A DNA stretch of 64,000 nt from Streptomyces chattanoogensis (GTDB taxonomy: Bacteria; Actinomycetota; Actinomycetes; Streptomycetales; Streptomycetaceae). The stretch is from positions 76,615 to 140,614 of the forward strand of contig NZ_LGKG01000135.1 in the NCBI RefSeq assembly GCF_001294335.1. The letters run 5' to 3'. Shown here piece after piece: positions 17,097 to 26,026 of this stretch (position 1 is the stretch's first letter; each line of letters begins with the position of its first letter). Below the pieces are notes generated by a model. The model was not told the DNA's origin and did no database searches. It worked only from the letters and a program-made list of their open reading frames with translations. The translations under genes were made by a program, and so were the position numbers.

Positions 17097-18608
17097 CTAC
17101 GGGCTTCCGGACCCGGACTCCCCCGGGTCCAGCGGCGGCGCGCTCACCCCGCAGTGGTACCGGCACTCCGGATGGCAGGGCTGCGGCACCTCCGGCTCAG
17201 CGGGGCGCAGCACATCGGGCCGTACGGTCAGCCACGCGATCAGCGCCCCGACCAGCAGAATCACCGCGCAGAGCAGCATGGCGCGCCGGAACGCCGCCGC
17301 GAATTCGGTGGCCGAGCGATACGCCTCGGGGCTCATCCCCGCAAGCAGCGGCAGCGCGGCCACCGCCACCAGCCCCGCGGCCCGCGCCGCCGCGTTGTTG
17401 ATCCCGCTGGCCAGGCCGGCCCGGTCCACCTCCACCGCCGCCAGCACGGTCGAGGTGAGCGGCGCGACCAGCGTCACCATGCCGAGCCCCAGCACCACCA
17501 GCGCGGGCAGCACATCGGCCGCATACGAGGCCCCCACGCCGGCACGCACCATCAGCAGCATCCCGGCGGCGCACACCACCGGCCCCGCGGTGAGCGGGAT
17601 CCGCGGGCCGATGCGCTGCCCCAGCTCCCCGGAGCGGGCCGACAACAGCAGCATCAGGACGGTCGTGGGCAGCAGCGCCGTGCCGGCCTCGAGCGCCGAG
17701 TAGCCCGCCACGACCTGAAGCTGGAGCACGGAGAGGAAGAAGAAGCCACTGAAGGCCGCGTAGACACAGACCGTCACGGCGTTGATGGCACTGAACTGGC
17801 GGTTGGTGAAGATCTCCGGCGGCAGCATCGGATCCGTCCGCCGCCGCTCGACGCGTACGAACGCCACCCCGAACAGCAGACCGGCCACCGCCGGGACGAT
17901 CACCCCGGGCGATGCACCCCGGTCCGGCGCCGCGATCAGCGCATAGGTCACCCCGGCGAGCGCCAGGGCCCCCAGCGCCGCACCCGGCACATCGAATCCG
18001 TGGCGCTCACGCCCCCGACGTTCCCGGGTCTCGGGGACATGCCGCAGCGCCACCGGCACACATACCGCCGCCAGCGGCACGTTCACGAAGAACACCCAGC
18101 GCCAGCCCGGCCCGTCCACGAGCCAGCCGCCGATGAACGGGCCGACCGCCGCGGCCACCCCGCCGAGCCCCGACCAGGCGCCGACCGCCCGCGCCCGGTC
18201 GTCGGGGTGGAACACCGCCTGCATCAACGCCAGCGAGCCCGGCGTCAGCAGCGCCCCGCCGACGCCCTGCAGCGCACGGGCCGCGATCAGGACCGCGGCA
18301 TTCGGCGCCAGCCCGCACAGCAGCGAGGCCGCCGCGAACCACAGGACGCCGATGACGAACACCCGCCGCCGCCCGTACAGGTCGCCGAGCGAGCCGCCGA
18401 GCAGGATCAGCGAGGCGAGGGTGAGCATGTACGCGGAGACGGTCCACTGCAGGACACCGAGATCGGCGTTCAGGTCCTGGCCGATACGGGGCAGGGCGAC
18501 GTTGACGACGGTGCTGTCGAGCATGGCCATGCCCGATCCGAGCACGGCCGTGACCAGCACCCACCGGCCCTGCGCCGATGCCAGGCGGACGGCGGTCGGT
18601 TCGCTCAT
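17097..18608 (-). CDS. MFS drug exporter, 14-helix EmrB/QacA type
   Basis: A 503-aa transporter with about fourteen hydrophobic helices. The DHA2 family motifs are visible: ATG-proximal GSGMAMLDSTVVNVALPRIG (motif D1), LGDLYGRRRVFVIG (motif A) and GVGGALLTPGSLALMQAVF (motif C-like). A proton-driven efflux pump; substrate unknown. The C-terminal tail CHPECRYHCGVSAPP is Cys/His-rich and outside the family core. ATG at 18608; the long upstream open frame is not transporter-like. Confidence 0.9.
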   Translation of the reverse strand: MSEPTAVRLASAQGRWVLVTAVLGSGMAMLDSTVVNVALPRIGQDLNADLGVLQWTVSAYMLTLASLILLGGSLGDLYGRRRVFVIGVLWFAAASLLCGLAPNAAVLIAARALQGVGGALLTPGSLALMQAVFHPDDRARAVGAWSGLGGVAAAVGPFIGGWLVDGPGWRWVFFVNVPLAAVCVPVALRHVPETRERRGRERHGFDVPGAALGALALAGVTYALIAAPDRGASPGVIVPAVAGLLFGVAFVRVERRRTDPMLPPEIFTNRQFSAINAVTVCVYAAFSGFFFLSVLQLQVVAGYSALEAGTALLPTTVLMLLLSARSGELGQRIGPRIPLTAGPVVCAAGMLLMVRAGVGASYAADVLPALVVLGLGMVTLVAPLTSTVLAAVEVDRAGLASGINNAAARAAGLVAVAALPLLAGMSPEAYRSATEFAAAFRRAMLLCAVILLVGALIAWLTVRPDVLRPAEPEVPQPCHPECRYHCGVSAPPLDPGESGSGSP

Positions 18609-19004
18609 ACCCTGAGCGTTCCCGGGTTTCTCCCCACGTTTTCGACTTTCCCGCCATGGGGGTGTTTCGCCGTTGCGCCTGCGGCGGGCTGGCGCCGCTG
18701 CGCGGGGCTGTTCGGCAGCGGCACCGGGCTTACACGGCTCCGCCGCTACAGCCCGGCACCTCCCCGTTGAGGGTGGGGAAAACCCGTGGGCGTGTCCGTA
18801 CGCAGTCGGGTGCACCCGTTGGACGCGTCACAGGGAACCGGACACTCAACGCCTGCCCCCACCGGCCTCTTCACCCCCCACCCACAGGAGGGGCCGCTCC
18901 GCAGGACGGAGTCCGGAGGAGCGGCACCGCACCCGTACACACCCACGCCCGCCGCAGGCGCAACGGCGAGAAGCACCTACGGCGGGACGGACGACAACGT
19001 GGGG
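18609..19004. other. Intergenic region without a recognisable gene
   Basis: This 396-base stretch lies between fba (its 3' side) and the MFS gene (its 5' side). It has a possible hairpin with 8-bp arms (18893-18900 with 18918-18925), 80 bases past the fba stop, that may end fba transcription. No convincing ORF or RNA gene is seen. Confidence 0.5.
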
Positions 19005-20027
19005 TTACTTGATCCTGGTGCCCGTCGAGCGCAGGTTGGCGCAGGCCTCCGTCACCCGCTTGGCCATGCCGGCCTCGGCCAGCTTGCCCCAGCTGCGCGG
19101 GTCGTAGGTCTTCTTGTTGCCGACCTCGCCGTCGACCTTCAGCACGCCGTCGTAGTTGCGGAACATGTGGTCCGCGATCGGGCGCGAGAAGGCGTACTGG
19201 GTGTCGGTGTCGAGGTTCATCTTGACCACGCCGTTGTCCAGCGCGGTGGCGATCTCCTGCTCGGTGGAGCCGGAGCCGCCGTGGAAGACGAAGTCGAACG
19301 GGGCGGCCTTGCCGTACTTGGCGGCGACGCCCTCCTGGAGGTCCTTGAGCAGCTCGGGGCGGAGCACGACGTTGCCCGGCTTGTAGACGCCGTGGACGTT
19401 GCCGAAGGAGGCGGCAAGCAGGTAGCGGCCCTTCTCGCCCAGGCCGAGCGCCTCGGCCGTACGCAGCGCGTCGTCGACCGTGGTGTAGAGCTCGTCGTTG
19501 ATCTCGTGGGTGACGCCGTCCTCCTCGCCACCGGTCGGGGTGATCTCGACCTCGAGGATGATCTTGGCGGCGGCGGCCTTGGCCAGCAGCTCCTGGCCGA
19601 TGGCCAGGTTGTCCGCGAGGGTCTCGGCCGAGCCGTCCCACATGTGGGACTGGAAGAGCGGGTTCAGACCCTTGGCGACGCGCTCCGCGGAGACGTCCAG
19701 GAGCGGACGGACGTACCCGTCGAGCTTGTCCTTGGGGCAGTGGTCGGTGTGCAGCGCGACGGTGATGTCGTACTTGGCGGCCACGACGTGCGCGAACTCG
19801 GCGAGCGCCACCGCGCCGGTGACCATGTCCTTGCTGTACTGACCGCCCAGGAACTCCGCACCACCGGTGGAGATCTGGATGATGCCGTCGCTCTCGGCCT
19901 CGGCGAAACCACGCAGCGCTGCGTGCAGGGTCTGCGTCGAGGTCACATTGATGGCCGGGTAGGCAAACTTGCCTGCCTTCGCCCGGTCGAGCATCTCGTT
20001 GTAGACCTCGGGAGTTGCGATGGGCAT
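19005..20027 (-). CDS. fba: Class II fructose-bisphosphate aldolase
   Basis: A 340-aa zinc-dependent aldolase of glycolysis and gluconeogenesis, interconverting fructose 1,6-bisphosphate with DHAP and glyceraldehyde 3-phosphate. It has YPAINVTSTQTLHAALRGF, zinc-binding LHTDHCPKDKLDGY, the catalytic loop region GEEDGV, FVFHGGSGSTEQEI and NLDTDTQYAFSRPI. Start ATG at 20027 with AAGGAG nine bases upstream. Translation further upstream gives unrelated residues. The 5' region contains the parS-centred palindrome. Confidence 0.97.
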   Translation of the reverse strand: MPIATPEVYNEMLDRAKAGKFAYPAINVTSTQTLHAALRGFAEAESDGIIQISTGGAEFLGGQYSKDMVTGAVALAEFAHVVAAKYDITVALHTDHCPKDKLDGYVRPLLDVSAERVAKGLNPLFQSHMWDGSAETLADNLAIGQELLAKAAAAKIILEVEITPTGGEEDGVTHEINDELYTTVDDALRTAEALGLGEKGRYLLAASFGNVHGVYKPGNVVLRPELLKDLQEGVAAKYGKAAPFDFVFHGGSGSTEQEIATALDNGVVKMNLDTDTQYAFSRPIADHMFRNYDGVLKVDGEVGNKKTYDPRSWGKLAEAGMAKRVTEACANLRSTGTRIK

Positions 20028-20147
20028 CTGTCCGCTCCTTGTGTAGGCGGGTGTGCTTGCTTCCCTGACCAGGGGGCGACGACTTCGCCGGGGCCATCTT
20101 CCCAGACCCGGCCGTCGGCTCCACATCGCCCATCCGGCCTTCATGCA

Positions 20148-20185
20148 AAAGGGCGGTCGGTTTCACGTGAAACCGACCGCCCTTT
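20148..20185 (-). terminator. 38-bp perfect palindrome (terminator-like) centred on parS
   Basis: Bases 20148-20166 are the exact reverse complement of 20167-20185, giving 19-bp arms with A3/T3 ends. It lies 47 bases after the pyrE stop and about 120 bases upstream of fba, in the position of a pyrE terminator. As RNA, the parS half-sites form the top of the hairpin. It may serve both as terminator and as centromere site. Confidence 0.75.
20160..20173. promoter_or_regulatory. parS: parS site 3 (ParB centromere)
   Basis: Exact GTTTCACGTGAAAC at the centre of the larger palindrome, 3.9 kb from the kynA pair. In streptomycetes parS sites cluster around oriC. Confidence 0.95.
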
Positions 20186-20231
20186 GTGAAAGCTGCAGGT
20201 CAGAGCCTGGTCAGCCGTCCAGCAAGATCAC

Positions 20232-20780
20232 TCAGGCGAGGCCGAGGTCGCCGAGCTGGTATCCGGTGATGTACGGCAGGCCCGCCTCGGCGATGGCCGA
20301 TGCCGCGCCCCGGTCCACGATCGTTGCCACCGCAACGACCTCGGCACCGGCCTCGCGCGCCGCCTCGACGGCGGCCAGCGGCGAGCCGCCGGTGGTGGAG
20401 GTGTCCTCGACGACCAGCACCCGGCGGCCCTTGATGTCCGGGCCCTCGATACGGCGCTGCATACCGTGCGCCTTCTGCGCCTTGCGGACGACGAAGGAGT
20501 CGAGGCGGCGGCCGCGCGCGGCGGAGGCGTGCAGCATCGAGGTCGCGACCGGGTCGGCGCCCAGCGTCAGCCCGCCGACCGCGTCGTAGTCCAGGTCGGC
20601 GGTGATGTCCAGCATCAGCTGACCGACCAGCGGTGCGGCCTCGCCGTCCAGGGTGATCCGGCGCAGGTCGATGTAGTAGTCGGCTTCCTTGCCGGAGGAA
20701 AGCGTCACCTTGCCGTGCACCACGGCCTTGTCCTTGATCTGCTGCAGCAGCTCGCCGCGCACGTCGTCACTCATGGCCAT
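20232..20780 (-). CDS. pyrE: Orotate phosphoribosyltransferase
   Basis: A 182-aa enzyme attaching ribose-5-phosphate from PRPP to orotate in pyrimidine synthesis. Visible: ELLQQIKDKAVVHGKVTLSS, YYIDLRRITLDGEAAPLVG, GADPVATSMLHASA, the flexible-loop Lys region VVRKAQKAHG and the PRPP loop RVLVVEDTSTTGGSPL. Start either ATG 20780 or ATG 20774 (six bases apart); no strong ribosome site separates them. It lies 18 bases after the epimerase-family gene, so it may be co-transcribed. Confidence 0.96.
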   Translation of the reverse strand: MAMSDDVRGELLQQIKDKAVVHGKVTLSSGKEADYYIDLRRITLDGEAAPLVGQLMLDITADLDYDAVGGLTLGADPVATSMLHASAARGRRLDSFVVRKAQKAHGMQRRIEGPDIKGRRVLVVEDTSTTGGSPLAAVEAAREAGAEVVAVATIVDRGAASAIAEAGLPYITGYQLGDLGLA

Positions 20781-20798
20781 GAGCTTAAGTCCACGGGC

Positions 20799-21647
20799 TC
20801 ACGACAGCGTCCGCCAGCTCCACGTCGTGGAGATCTCCAGCGGATCGATGGGCGTGACCAGGCGCGGCAGCGTATTGAGTCCGTTCGGTGGGCCCGACTG
20901 CGGTTCCACGCAGACCGCCGCCTCCTGCTCGTCATAGATCACCACCCACTCGCCCCGGCTGGCCACCGTCAGCTGAAGCCGCCCCGGCCAAGTGAGCGTG
21001 ACGTCCACACCCCGCGGCATCCCGAAGCAGTCGTCCCACGGCCCCGGCTTCGGCGGGATCCGGCGGCCGGTCGGGAGATGGTCCGCGCCCCGCTCCTCCT
21101 GCCACTCGGCCGCGAAGTCGACGATGACGTCCGCACCGCCGTCGCCCAGGTTCCGCAGGAACCACGGGTGCCAGCCGGCCTGGGCCGGGAAGGAGTCGCC
21201 GATCGTCTCGATGCACAGCGTCAGGGTGAGCGAGCCGCCGTCCTCGGCGAGCGCGACCTGCTGGGTCACCGTTCCCGGGTACGGCCACGGGGCAACCGGA
21301 TCGGCGAGATCGTAGGTGAAGACGGCCTCCGTCGCGCTCGACCGTGCGGTGCGCCAGCGGAGGTTGCGGCCGGTGCCGTGAATGGCGTGCGGTGCGGCGT
21401 TGACCGGCATCTGGTGCAGTTCACCGCCGTTGCGGAAGCGGCCGTGGTCGATCCGGCCGCACCACGGGACCATCGGGAAGCTGCCGTACTTGTCGCCCTG
21501 CCGCAGCAGCTCCAGGCCGTCGACGCGGAGGCTGCCGAGGCGGCAGCCGAGGTCCGGGCGGACGGTCACTTCGGCGTTCCCGGCGGCCAGCCGTACGCCC
21601 TCCGGACGCGTCCGCGACGCGCTCTGCGTGGTGTTGTCGGTGCTCAC
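20799..21647 (-). CDS. Aldose 1-epimerase family protein
   Basis: A 282-aa galactose-mutarotase-like beta-sandwich protein starting with GTG. It contains GSFPMVPWCGRIDHGRF, HAIHGTGRN (first catalytic His), AQAGWHPWFLRNL (second His) and CVEPQSGPPNGLN (catalytic Glu). Catalytic residues look intact. Which sugar or sugar phosphate it acts on is not evident. Directly upstream of pyrE on the same strand. Confidence 0.88.
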   Translation of the reverse strand: MSTDNTTQSASRTRPEGVRLAAGNAEVTVRPDLGCRLGSLRVDGLELLRQGDKYGSFPMVPWCGRIDHGRFRNGGELHQMPVNAAPHAIHGTGRNLRWRTARSSATEAVFTYDLADPVAPWPYPGTVTQQVALAEDGGSLTLTLCIETIGDSFPAQAGWHPWFLRNLGDGGADVIVDFAAEWQEERGADHLPTGRRIPPKPGPWDDCFGMPRGVDVTLTWPGRLQLTVASRGEWVVIYDEQEAAVCVEPQSGPPNGLNTLPRLVTPIDPLEISTTWSWRTLS

Positions 21648-21712
21648 GCCACGACCCTAACGGCGGCCCCGCGCACCGCACCGCCGCCACCGCCGGTCCC
21701 GCCCGCCATGCT

Positions 21713-22585
21713 TCAGCGGCGGCGGCGCAGCACCCGGCCGACGACCACGGCGGAGGCCAGCACCACCGCCGCGGCGGGCGCCGCCCAGCGCAGCGTCGCC
21801 GAGGCGGTGTTCACCTCCGGCGGCGGCACCGGCGCATACCGCCCGCGCGGCGGTGCATGGTCGACCTCCTCGGCGCTCCGCCCGATCATCGTCCGGCGCG
21901 CATGCGCGGCCTCTGCGGGCACCTCGCCCTCGGCATCGCCGTCGTACGCATGATCCGCATCCCGCGCCCGCTCCCCGTCGAGCGCCGCATCCACCTCGTC
22001 GAGGTCGTGCACGTCGTCCAGATCGCTCAGGTCGCTCAGATCACCCAGCTCGCTGCCGGGGTCGAGCGACGGCGGCGGCACCTCGGTCTCGAAGATGCCC
22101 TGCCCGGAGCGTTCCTCACGGGCCGTCACCGGGTGCTCCTTGAGATCCTCCGCCAGGTTCTCCGCAAAACGGTCGAGGAGGCGGCGGCCCGCGGTCTCGG
22201 CGGACCGGTCGGTGGCCTCGGCGAGCCGGCCGTCGCTGCGCAGCTCACCGGAGCAGGCCAGCGTCGTGCCCGTGGCGGGCTCGGTGGCGGGCGTCAGCCG
22301 CACGGTCAGCGTCAGCGCGACCGCACCGTCGCCGCGCGACTCGGTCCCCTTCGCCTCGAAGATCAGCGGGGCGTCCCCCTGCGACGCTCCGCCGGCGATC
22401 GTCAGCGTGCCGCGATAGGTGATGGTGGAGCTGCCGATACGCAGCCGGAGTCGGCCCTCGGGGATGTTCGGGGCCGCATCGGCGTCGAGCTGGACTCCAG
22501 GGATGCAGCGCGCCACGCGCTCCGGCTCGGTGAGCGCCTGCCGCACCGTGCCGACGGGAAACGGAACGTACACCTCATGCTCCAT
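21713..22585 (-). CDS. SRPBCC (CoxG-like) protein with C-terminal membrane anchor
   Basis: A 290-aa protein. Residues 1-145 form a SRPBCC domain (VYVPFPVGTVRQALTEPERV, RCIPGVQLDA, FAENLAEDLKEHP) resembling CoxG, a carbon-monoxide-dehydrogenase accessory protein. A long acidic low-complexity linker follows (DLSDLSDLDDVHDLDEVDAA), then one C-terminal transmembrane helix (APAAAVVLASAVVVGRVL) ending in Arg-rich residues. The tail anchor is unusual for a SRPBCC protein and suggests recruitment to the membrane. ATG at 22585 preferred on homology grounds. Confidence 0.8.
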   Translation of the reverse strand: MEHEVYVPFPVGTVRQALTEPERVARCIPGVQLDADAAPNIPEGRLRLRIGSSTITYRGTLTIAGGASQGDAPLIFEAKGTESRGDGAVALTLTVRLTPATEPATGTTLACSGELRSDGRLAEATDRSAETAGRRLLDRFAENLAEDLKEHPVTAREERSGQGIFETEVPPPSLDPGSELGDLSDLSDLDDVHDLDEVDAALDGERARDADHAYDGDAEGEVPAEAAHARRTMIGRSAEEVDHAPPRGRYAPVPPPEVNTASATLRWAAPAAAVVLASAVVVGRVLRRRR

Positions 22586-22699
22586 GGCATGGGAGCCTAC
22601 CCAGCACCCCCCGGACACGTGCCCGCTGCCGCACAAATTTCTGCATACCGGCGCCGGACGGCCCGCGGCCCCGGCCGCGCGGCGTGCGCCGCCCCGCCC

Positions 22700-24454
22700 T
22701 CACCCTTGGTACCGCGGGTGCATCAGCGTCGAGGGCCGCATGGACCGGATCCGCCCGGCGGCCGCCCCGCGCTCGTCGGCCCGCAGCCCCGCGCGGGTGA
22801 CGGCGGCCAGCGGGGGCGCGTCCGGTGCCAGGCCCAGCCGGGGCCGGTGCCGCGCGGCCAGTACGAAGCCCCAGAACTTTATCCGCCGGGCCGGTACTGC
22901 GGCCTCGTCCCCGGGCGGGACGGGTACCGGGGGGCCGTCCGGCCCGACCAGGCCGACGGCGCGGTCCGGCGCCCCGGAGAAGTCGGCGAGCCGCCCGGAA
23001 ACGCGGTACGGGACGGTGGACAGGCCCACCGACCGCACCGTCGCCTCCACCGTCCAGTACGACCGCGGCCGCTGCACCGGAGCCCCGGCGTGCACCGCCA
23101 GCCGCCCGTCGGGGGCCAGCATCCGCGCGGCGAGACCGTAGAACTCCTGCGAATAGAGCTTGGTGCTGGCGGTGATCCCGGGGTCGGGGAGGTCGGAGAC
23201 GATGACGTCGTACGGCCGCGGTGGCCGGCCGTCGGCGGCCGCGCCGCCCCGCTGCCGCAGCCAGTCGAAGGCGTCCTCGGTCACCGTATGGACGCGGGGA
23301 TCGCTCAGCGAGTGGCGGTTGAGGCGGGACAGACCGGGGTCCGTACGGGCCAGCCGCAGAACGCCGGGATCGAGTTCGACGACGGTGACCGAGCGGACCG
23401 CGCGGTAGCGCAGGATCTCGCGGACCGCCAGGCCGTCGCCGCCCCCGAGGACCAGCACCCGGCCGTGCGGGCCACCCGCCATCGCCGGGTGCACCAGTGC
23501 CTCGTGGTAGCGGAATTCGTTGTCCGCGCTGACCCGCAGCCGGCCGTCCAGATACAGCTCGAGCGGCCGGCCGGAACCTTTCCTCCCGCGCCCCGCACCG
23601 GCTCCGGCCCCCGTGCCGCCGGTCATCACCACCTCCTGGACGCCGGTCTGGACCGCGACCCGTACCTCCGGGCCGTAGACCGCGCGCCGGGCGGCCCGTT
23701 CGAAGGACGAGGCCAGCAGCGTGCCCGTGGCGAGCAGGGCGAGCACCAGCACATTGGCCAGGAGCAGCAGCCAGCGCGCGCGGGTGCTCAGATCGCGGCG
23801 GAACAGCCACAGCACCAGCGCGCCGCCCGCCGCCGCGTTGACCCCGCCGGTGACCAGCGCGCCGGTCAGCTGGCCCAGTCGCGGCAGCAGCAGAAAGGGA
23901 AAGGCCAGCCCGCCGACGAGCGCGCCCACATAGTCCGCGGCGAAGAGGTCGGCGACCGCGCCGCCCGCGTCCTGGCAGCGGACCCGCTGGATCAGCGTCA
24001 TCAGCAGCGGCACCTCGGCGCCGATCAGCACCCCGATGGCCAGGGAGAAGCCCACCAGCGCGGAGCGCGACTGGCCGCACCACGCGAAGCAGGCGTAGAG
24101 CGCCATCGCGGACAGGCCGCCGACCAGCGCGAGCAGCGCCTCGACCGCGCCGAAACCGGCCGCCGCCCGGCAGCGCAGCCGTTTGGCCAGCAGCGCCCCG
24201 ATGCCCATGGCGAAGACCATGACGGACAGCACGACGGAGGCCTGGGTGACGGAGTCACCGACCAAGTACGTGGCCAGTGCGACCAGTTCGAGCTCGTAGA
24301 CCAGACCGCACGCGGCGCAGACGAAGACGACGGCGAGGACGAGCAGACGGCCGAGCCCGGACGGCACAGGCAGCCGTGCCGGCTTCATGGCCATCGACGG
24401 CGCCTCCGACGGCCCGAGGGCGCCGGGGAAAGCGGGCTCTGGCTGGTCGATCAT
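22700..24454 (-). CDS. Membrane-fused spermidine-synthase-like protein
   Basis: A 584-aa fusion. Residues 35-245 contain about seven transmembrane helices (e.g. [37 protein letters not shown]). The C-terminal domain is an aminopropyltransferase fold: [45 protein letters not shown] and [20 protein letters not shown]. Catalytic Asp in the SDLPDP loop is present. The product of actinobacterial versions is uncertain; they may make polyamines or an unrelated compound. The following same-strand DUF2617 gene lies upstream, an association I recall from other actinomycetes. Confidence 0.87.
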   Translation of the reverse strand: MIDQPEPAFPGALGPSEAPSMAMKPARLPVPSGLGRLLVLAVVFVCAACGLVYELELVALATYLVGDSVTQASVVLSVMVFAMGIGALLAKRLRCRAAAGFGAVEALLALVGGLSAMALYACFAWCGQSRSALVGFSLAIGVLIGAEVPLLMTLIQRVRCQDAGGAVADLFAADYVGALVGGLAFPFLLLPRLGQLTGALVTGGVNAAAGGALVLWLFRRDLSTRARWLLLLANVLVLALLATGTLLASSFERAARRAVYGPEVRVAVQTGVQEVVMTGGTGAGAGAGRGRKGSGRPLELYLDGRLRVSADNEFRYHEALVHPAMAGGPHGRVLVLGGGDGLAVREILRYRAVRSVTVVELDPGVLRLARTDPGLSRLNRHSLSDPRVHTVTEDAFDWLRQRGGAAADGRPPRPYDVIVSDLPDPGITASTKLYSQEFYGLAARMLAPDGRLAVHAGAPVQRPRSYWTVEATVRSVGLSTVPYRVSGRLADFSGAPDRAVGLVGPDGPPVPVPPGDEAAVPARRIKFWGFVLAARHRPRLGLAPDAPPLAAVTRAGLRADERGAAAGRIRSMRPSTLMHPRYQG

Positions 24455-24667
24455 GAAATGAACGCTACGTGACGATTCCGCACGCTTTTGTCACCCACAC
24501 GAGTGCAGTCTCCGTTTTACACATGGCCATTGCCCTCTATCTGGTTGCGCTCGGGGCATGTCGCCATGCACAGGGCATATGTACGCGTCCTACCTGGGAC
24601 GGCTGGACACCGCACCCGGGCCGACGCCCCGCGACGACAGCGGGCACGCCTCCTGCCGGACGCACGT

Positions 24668-25189
24668 CTAGACGGCCGCGACCGTCGCCCGTACGCCCAC
24701 CCGCGTGCGGGTGGCCACCAGGCGGCCCTCCTGCGGGTACGCGTGCCAGGTCCGCCAGCGCACCTGGCCGTGCTGGCGCTGCGCCAGCATCGCGGTGAAG
24801 GCATGCGGCGAGCCGGGGAACGTCCCCGCGAGGCCGTACGGATGCTCGGCGACCAGCGCCAGCAATTCCTGCGCACGCCCCGCGAAGGAGCCGCGCGAGA
24901 GCGTCTCCACATGCGCGGCGAATTCGTACTCCCAGTCGCCCAGCCGTTTGGCCACACCGAGCGGCAGCGGCGTACTGCTGCCCGGCATACAGGCCACGGT
25001 TTCGGAACAACTGCCGTGCTCCTCCTCGAGAAGCACCTGGTGAGAAGCCCCGAGCAGCCTCAACTGCACCCGAGCGTCGTTGAGTTGGAGATCGAGCACG
25101 GCCAGGGCCGGCAGGGGTTCCCTGCCCAGAGCCCAGGCCAGATCGGAGGCACGGGTATCGGTGTACGCCGTCTTCAGAGTGGTGAGCAT
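24668..25189 (-). CDS. DUF2617 protein
   Basis: A 173-aa protein beginning MLTTLKTAYTDTRASDLAWA, with VQLRLLGASHQVLLEE in the middle and GQVRWRTWHAYPQEGRLVAT near the end. This matches the DUF2617 family as I remember it, usually encoded beside membrane spermidine-synthase-like genes. ATG at 25189 with GGAG seven bases upstream. Function unknown; context points to the same pathway as the fused synthase 213 bases downstream. Confidence 0.82.
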   Translation of the reverse strand: MLTTLKTAYTDTRASDLAWALGREPLPALAVLDLQLNDARVQLRLLGASHQVLLEEEHGSCSETVACMPGSSTPLPLGVAKRLGDWEYEFAAHVETLSRGSFAGRAQELLALVAEHPYGLAGTFPGSPHAFTAMLAQRQHGQVRWRTWHAYPQEGRLVATRTRVGVRATVAAV

Positions 25190-25322
25190 GGGTCGGCTCC
25201 GCAAACACGCAGTGGAATGGTGGGCCGGCCCACCCGAAAGGGATCAGGGATGTATGAATGCCTGCCGGCTCGTGCCCACGTGGGATTGCGAGAACTGGGG
25301 GATTCTCGAAGGAGAGGGAATC

Positions 25323-25490
25323 ATGGATGGCAGGTCGGCCACAGCCGTTTTACCCATCTTCGATGGCTTTCCATCCCCTAGAGGGCCCCTCAGTTCAGTT
25401 GTTCAACACACAAGCACCAAGCGGGTGTTCATGAGAAAGTCACGGCCCGCCGGGCGCATATGCGGTCAAGCATGGGACGTGCGCATGTGA
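25323..25490 (+). CDS. Doubtful 55-codon ORF with a strong ribosome site
   Basis: Within the 361-base region 25190-25550, which has no other gene, an ATG at 25323 follows GAAGGAGAGGGAATC, a strong ribosome-binding context. The 55 codons include a rare TTA (Leu) at codon 11 and have poor third-position GC, unlike the host genes. No family is recognised. It may be a bldA-dependent small protein, foreign, or not coding; the latter is likeliest. Confidence 0.22.
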   Translation: MDGRSATAVLPIFDGFPSPRGPLSSVVQHTSTKRVFMRKSRPAGRICGQAWDVRM

Positions 25491-25550
25491 GCTGCATGTG
25501 CACTGCATCTGCGCAGTACGGGAGGTGCGGAACGGTCGCTCCGAGGGCTC

Positions 25551-25826
25551 TCAGGAGCCGCCCCCGCAACCGCCGCCACCGCCCCCACCGCAGCCTCCGC
25601 CGCCGCACGAGGAGCCGCCGCCGCAGCCACCGTGGTGGCCACCGTGATGGCTGCCGCTCGATCCGCAGCTGCTGCTGGCGCCGCCGTCGCCGCCGGCCCA
25701 CCAGCTGCCCCCCGACGACGAGGAGCTACGGCGCTTCCGGCCGCCCCCGCCCCCGCCCCGCGAGGCCAGGGACACCAGCCCCACCACCACCACGAAGATC
25801 ACTATGAAGACCAGGAAACCCACCAT
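25551..25826 (-). CDS. Small membrane protein with Gly/Ser/Cys/His-rich tail
   Basis: A 91-aa protein. Residues 1-21 form one hydrophobic helix (MVGFLVFIVIFVVVVGLVSL). The rest is low complexity: basic-Ser stretch, then Gly/Ser with CGSSGSHHGGHHGG and repeated CGGGG units to the end. The Cys and His content could bind metal, but low complexity makes prediction unsafe. ATG at 25826 with AAAGGAG about ten bases upstream. Similar short proteins are common in streptomycetes; function unknown. Confidence 0.65.
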   Translation of the reverse strand: MVGFLVFIVIFVVVVGLVSLASRGGGGGGRKRRSSSSSGGSWWAGGDGGASSSCGSSGSHHGGHHGGCGGGSSCGGGGCGGGGGGGCGGGS

Positions 25827-26026
25827 CTGCCTCACACTCCTTTTCGTTCCCCCGAAGCGAGGCATCGCTCCGTCCGGCGCCCCGTGCGCCGGCGCGGCAC
25901 CGTGCGGCGCCGCCGGCCGCCCTCGTCGGCGGCCGTCCATGTCTGTCGTGCGGGGCTGATGCCCGAGCCCTCCCGGTCTCAAAGCACAGTTGAGGAACTC
26001 CAGAGGTTCGGCGGAGGATGGCGCGC

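Noticed and set aside
25551..25830. CRISPR-like or triplet repeat in the GCC/CCG-rich tract
   Set aside because: The periodicity comes from Gly/Ser/Cys codons of a small membrane protein; there are no spacers.
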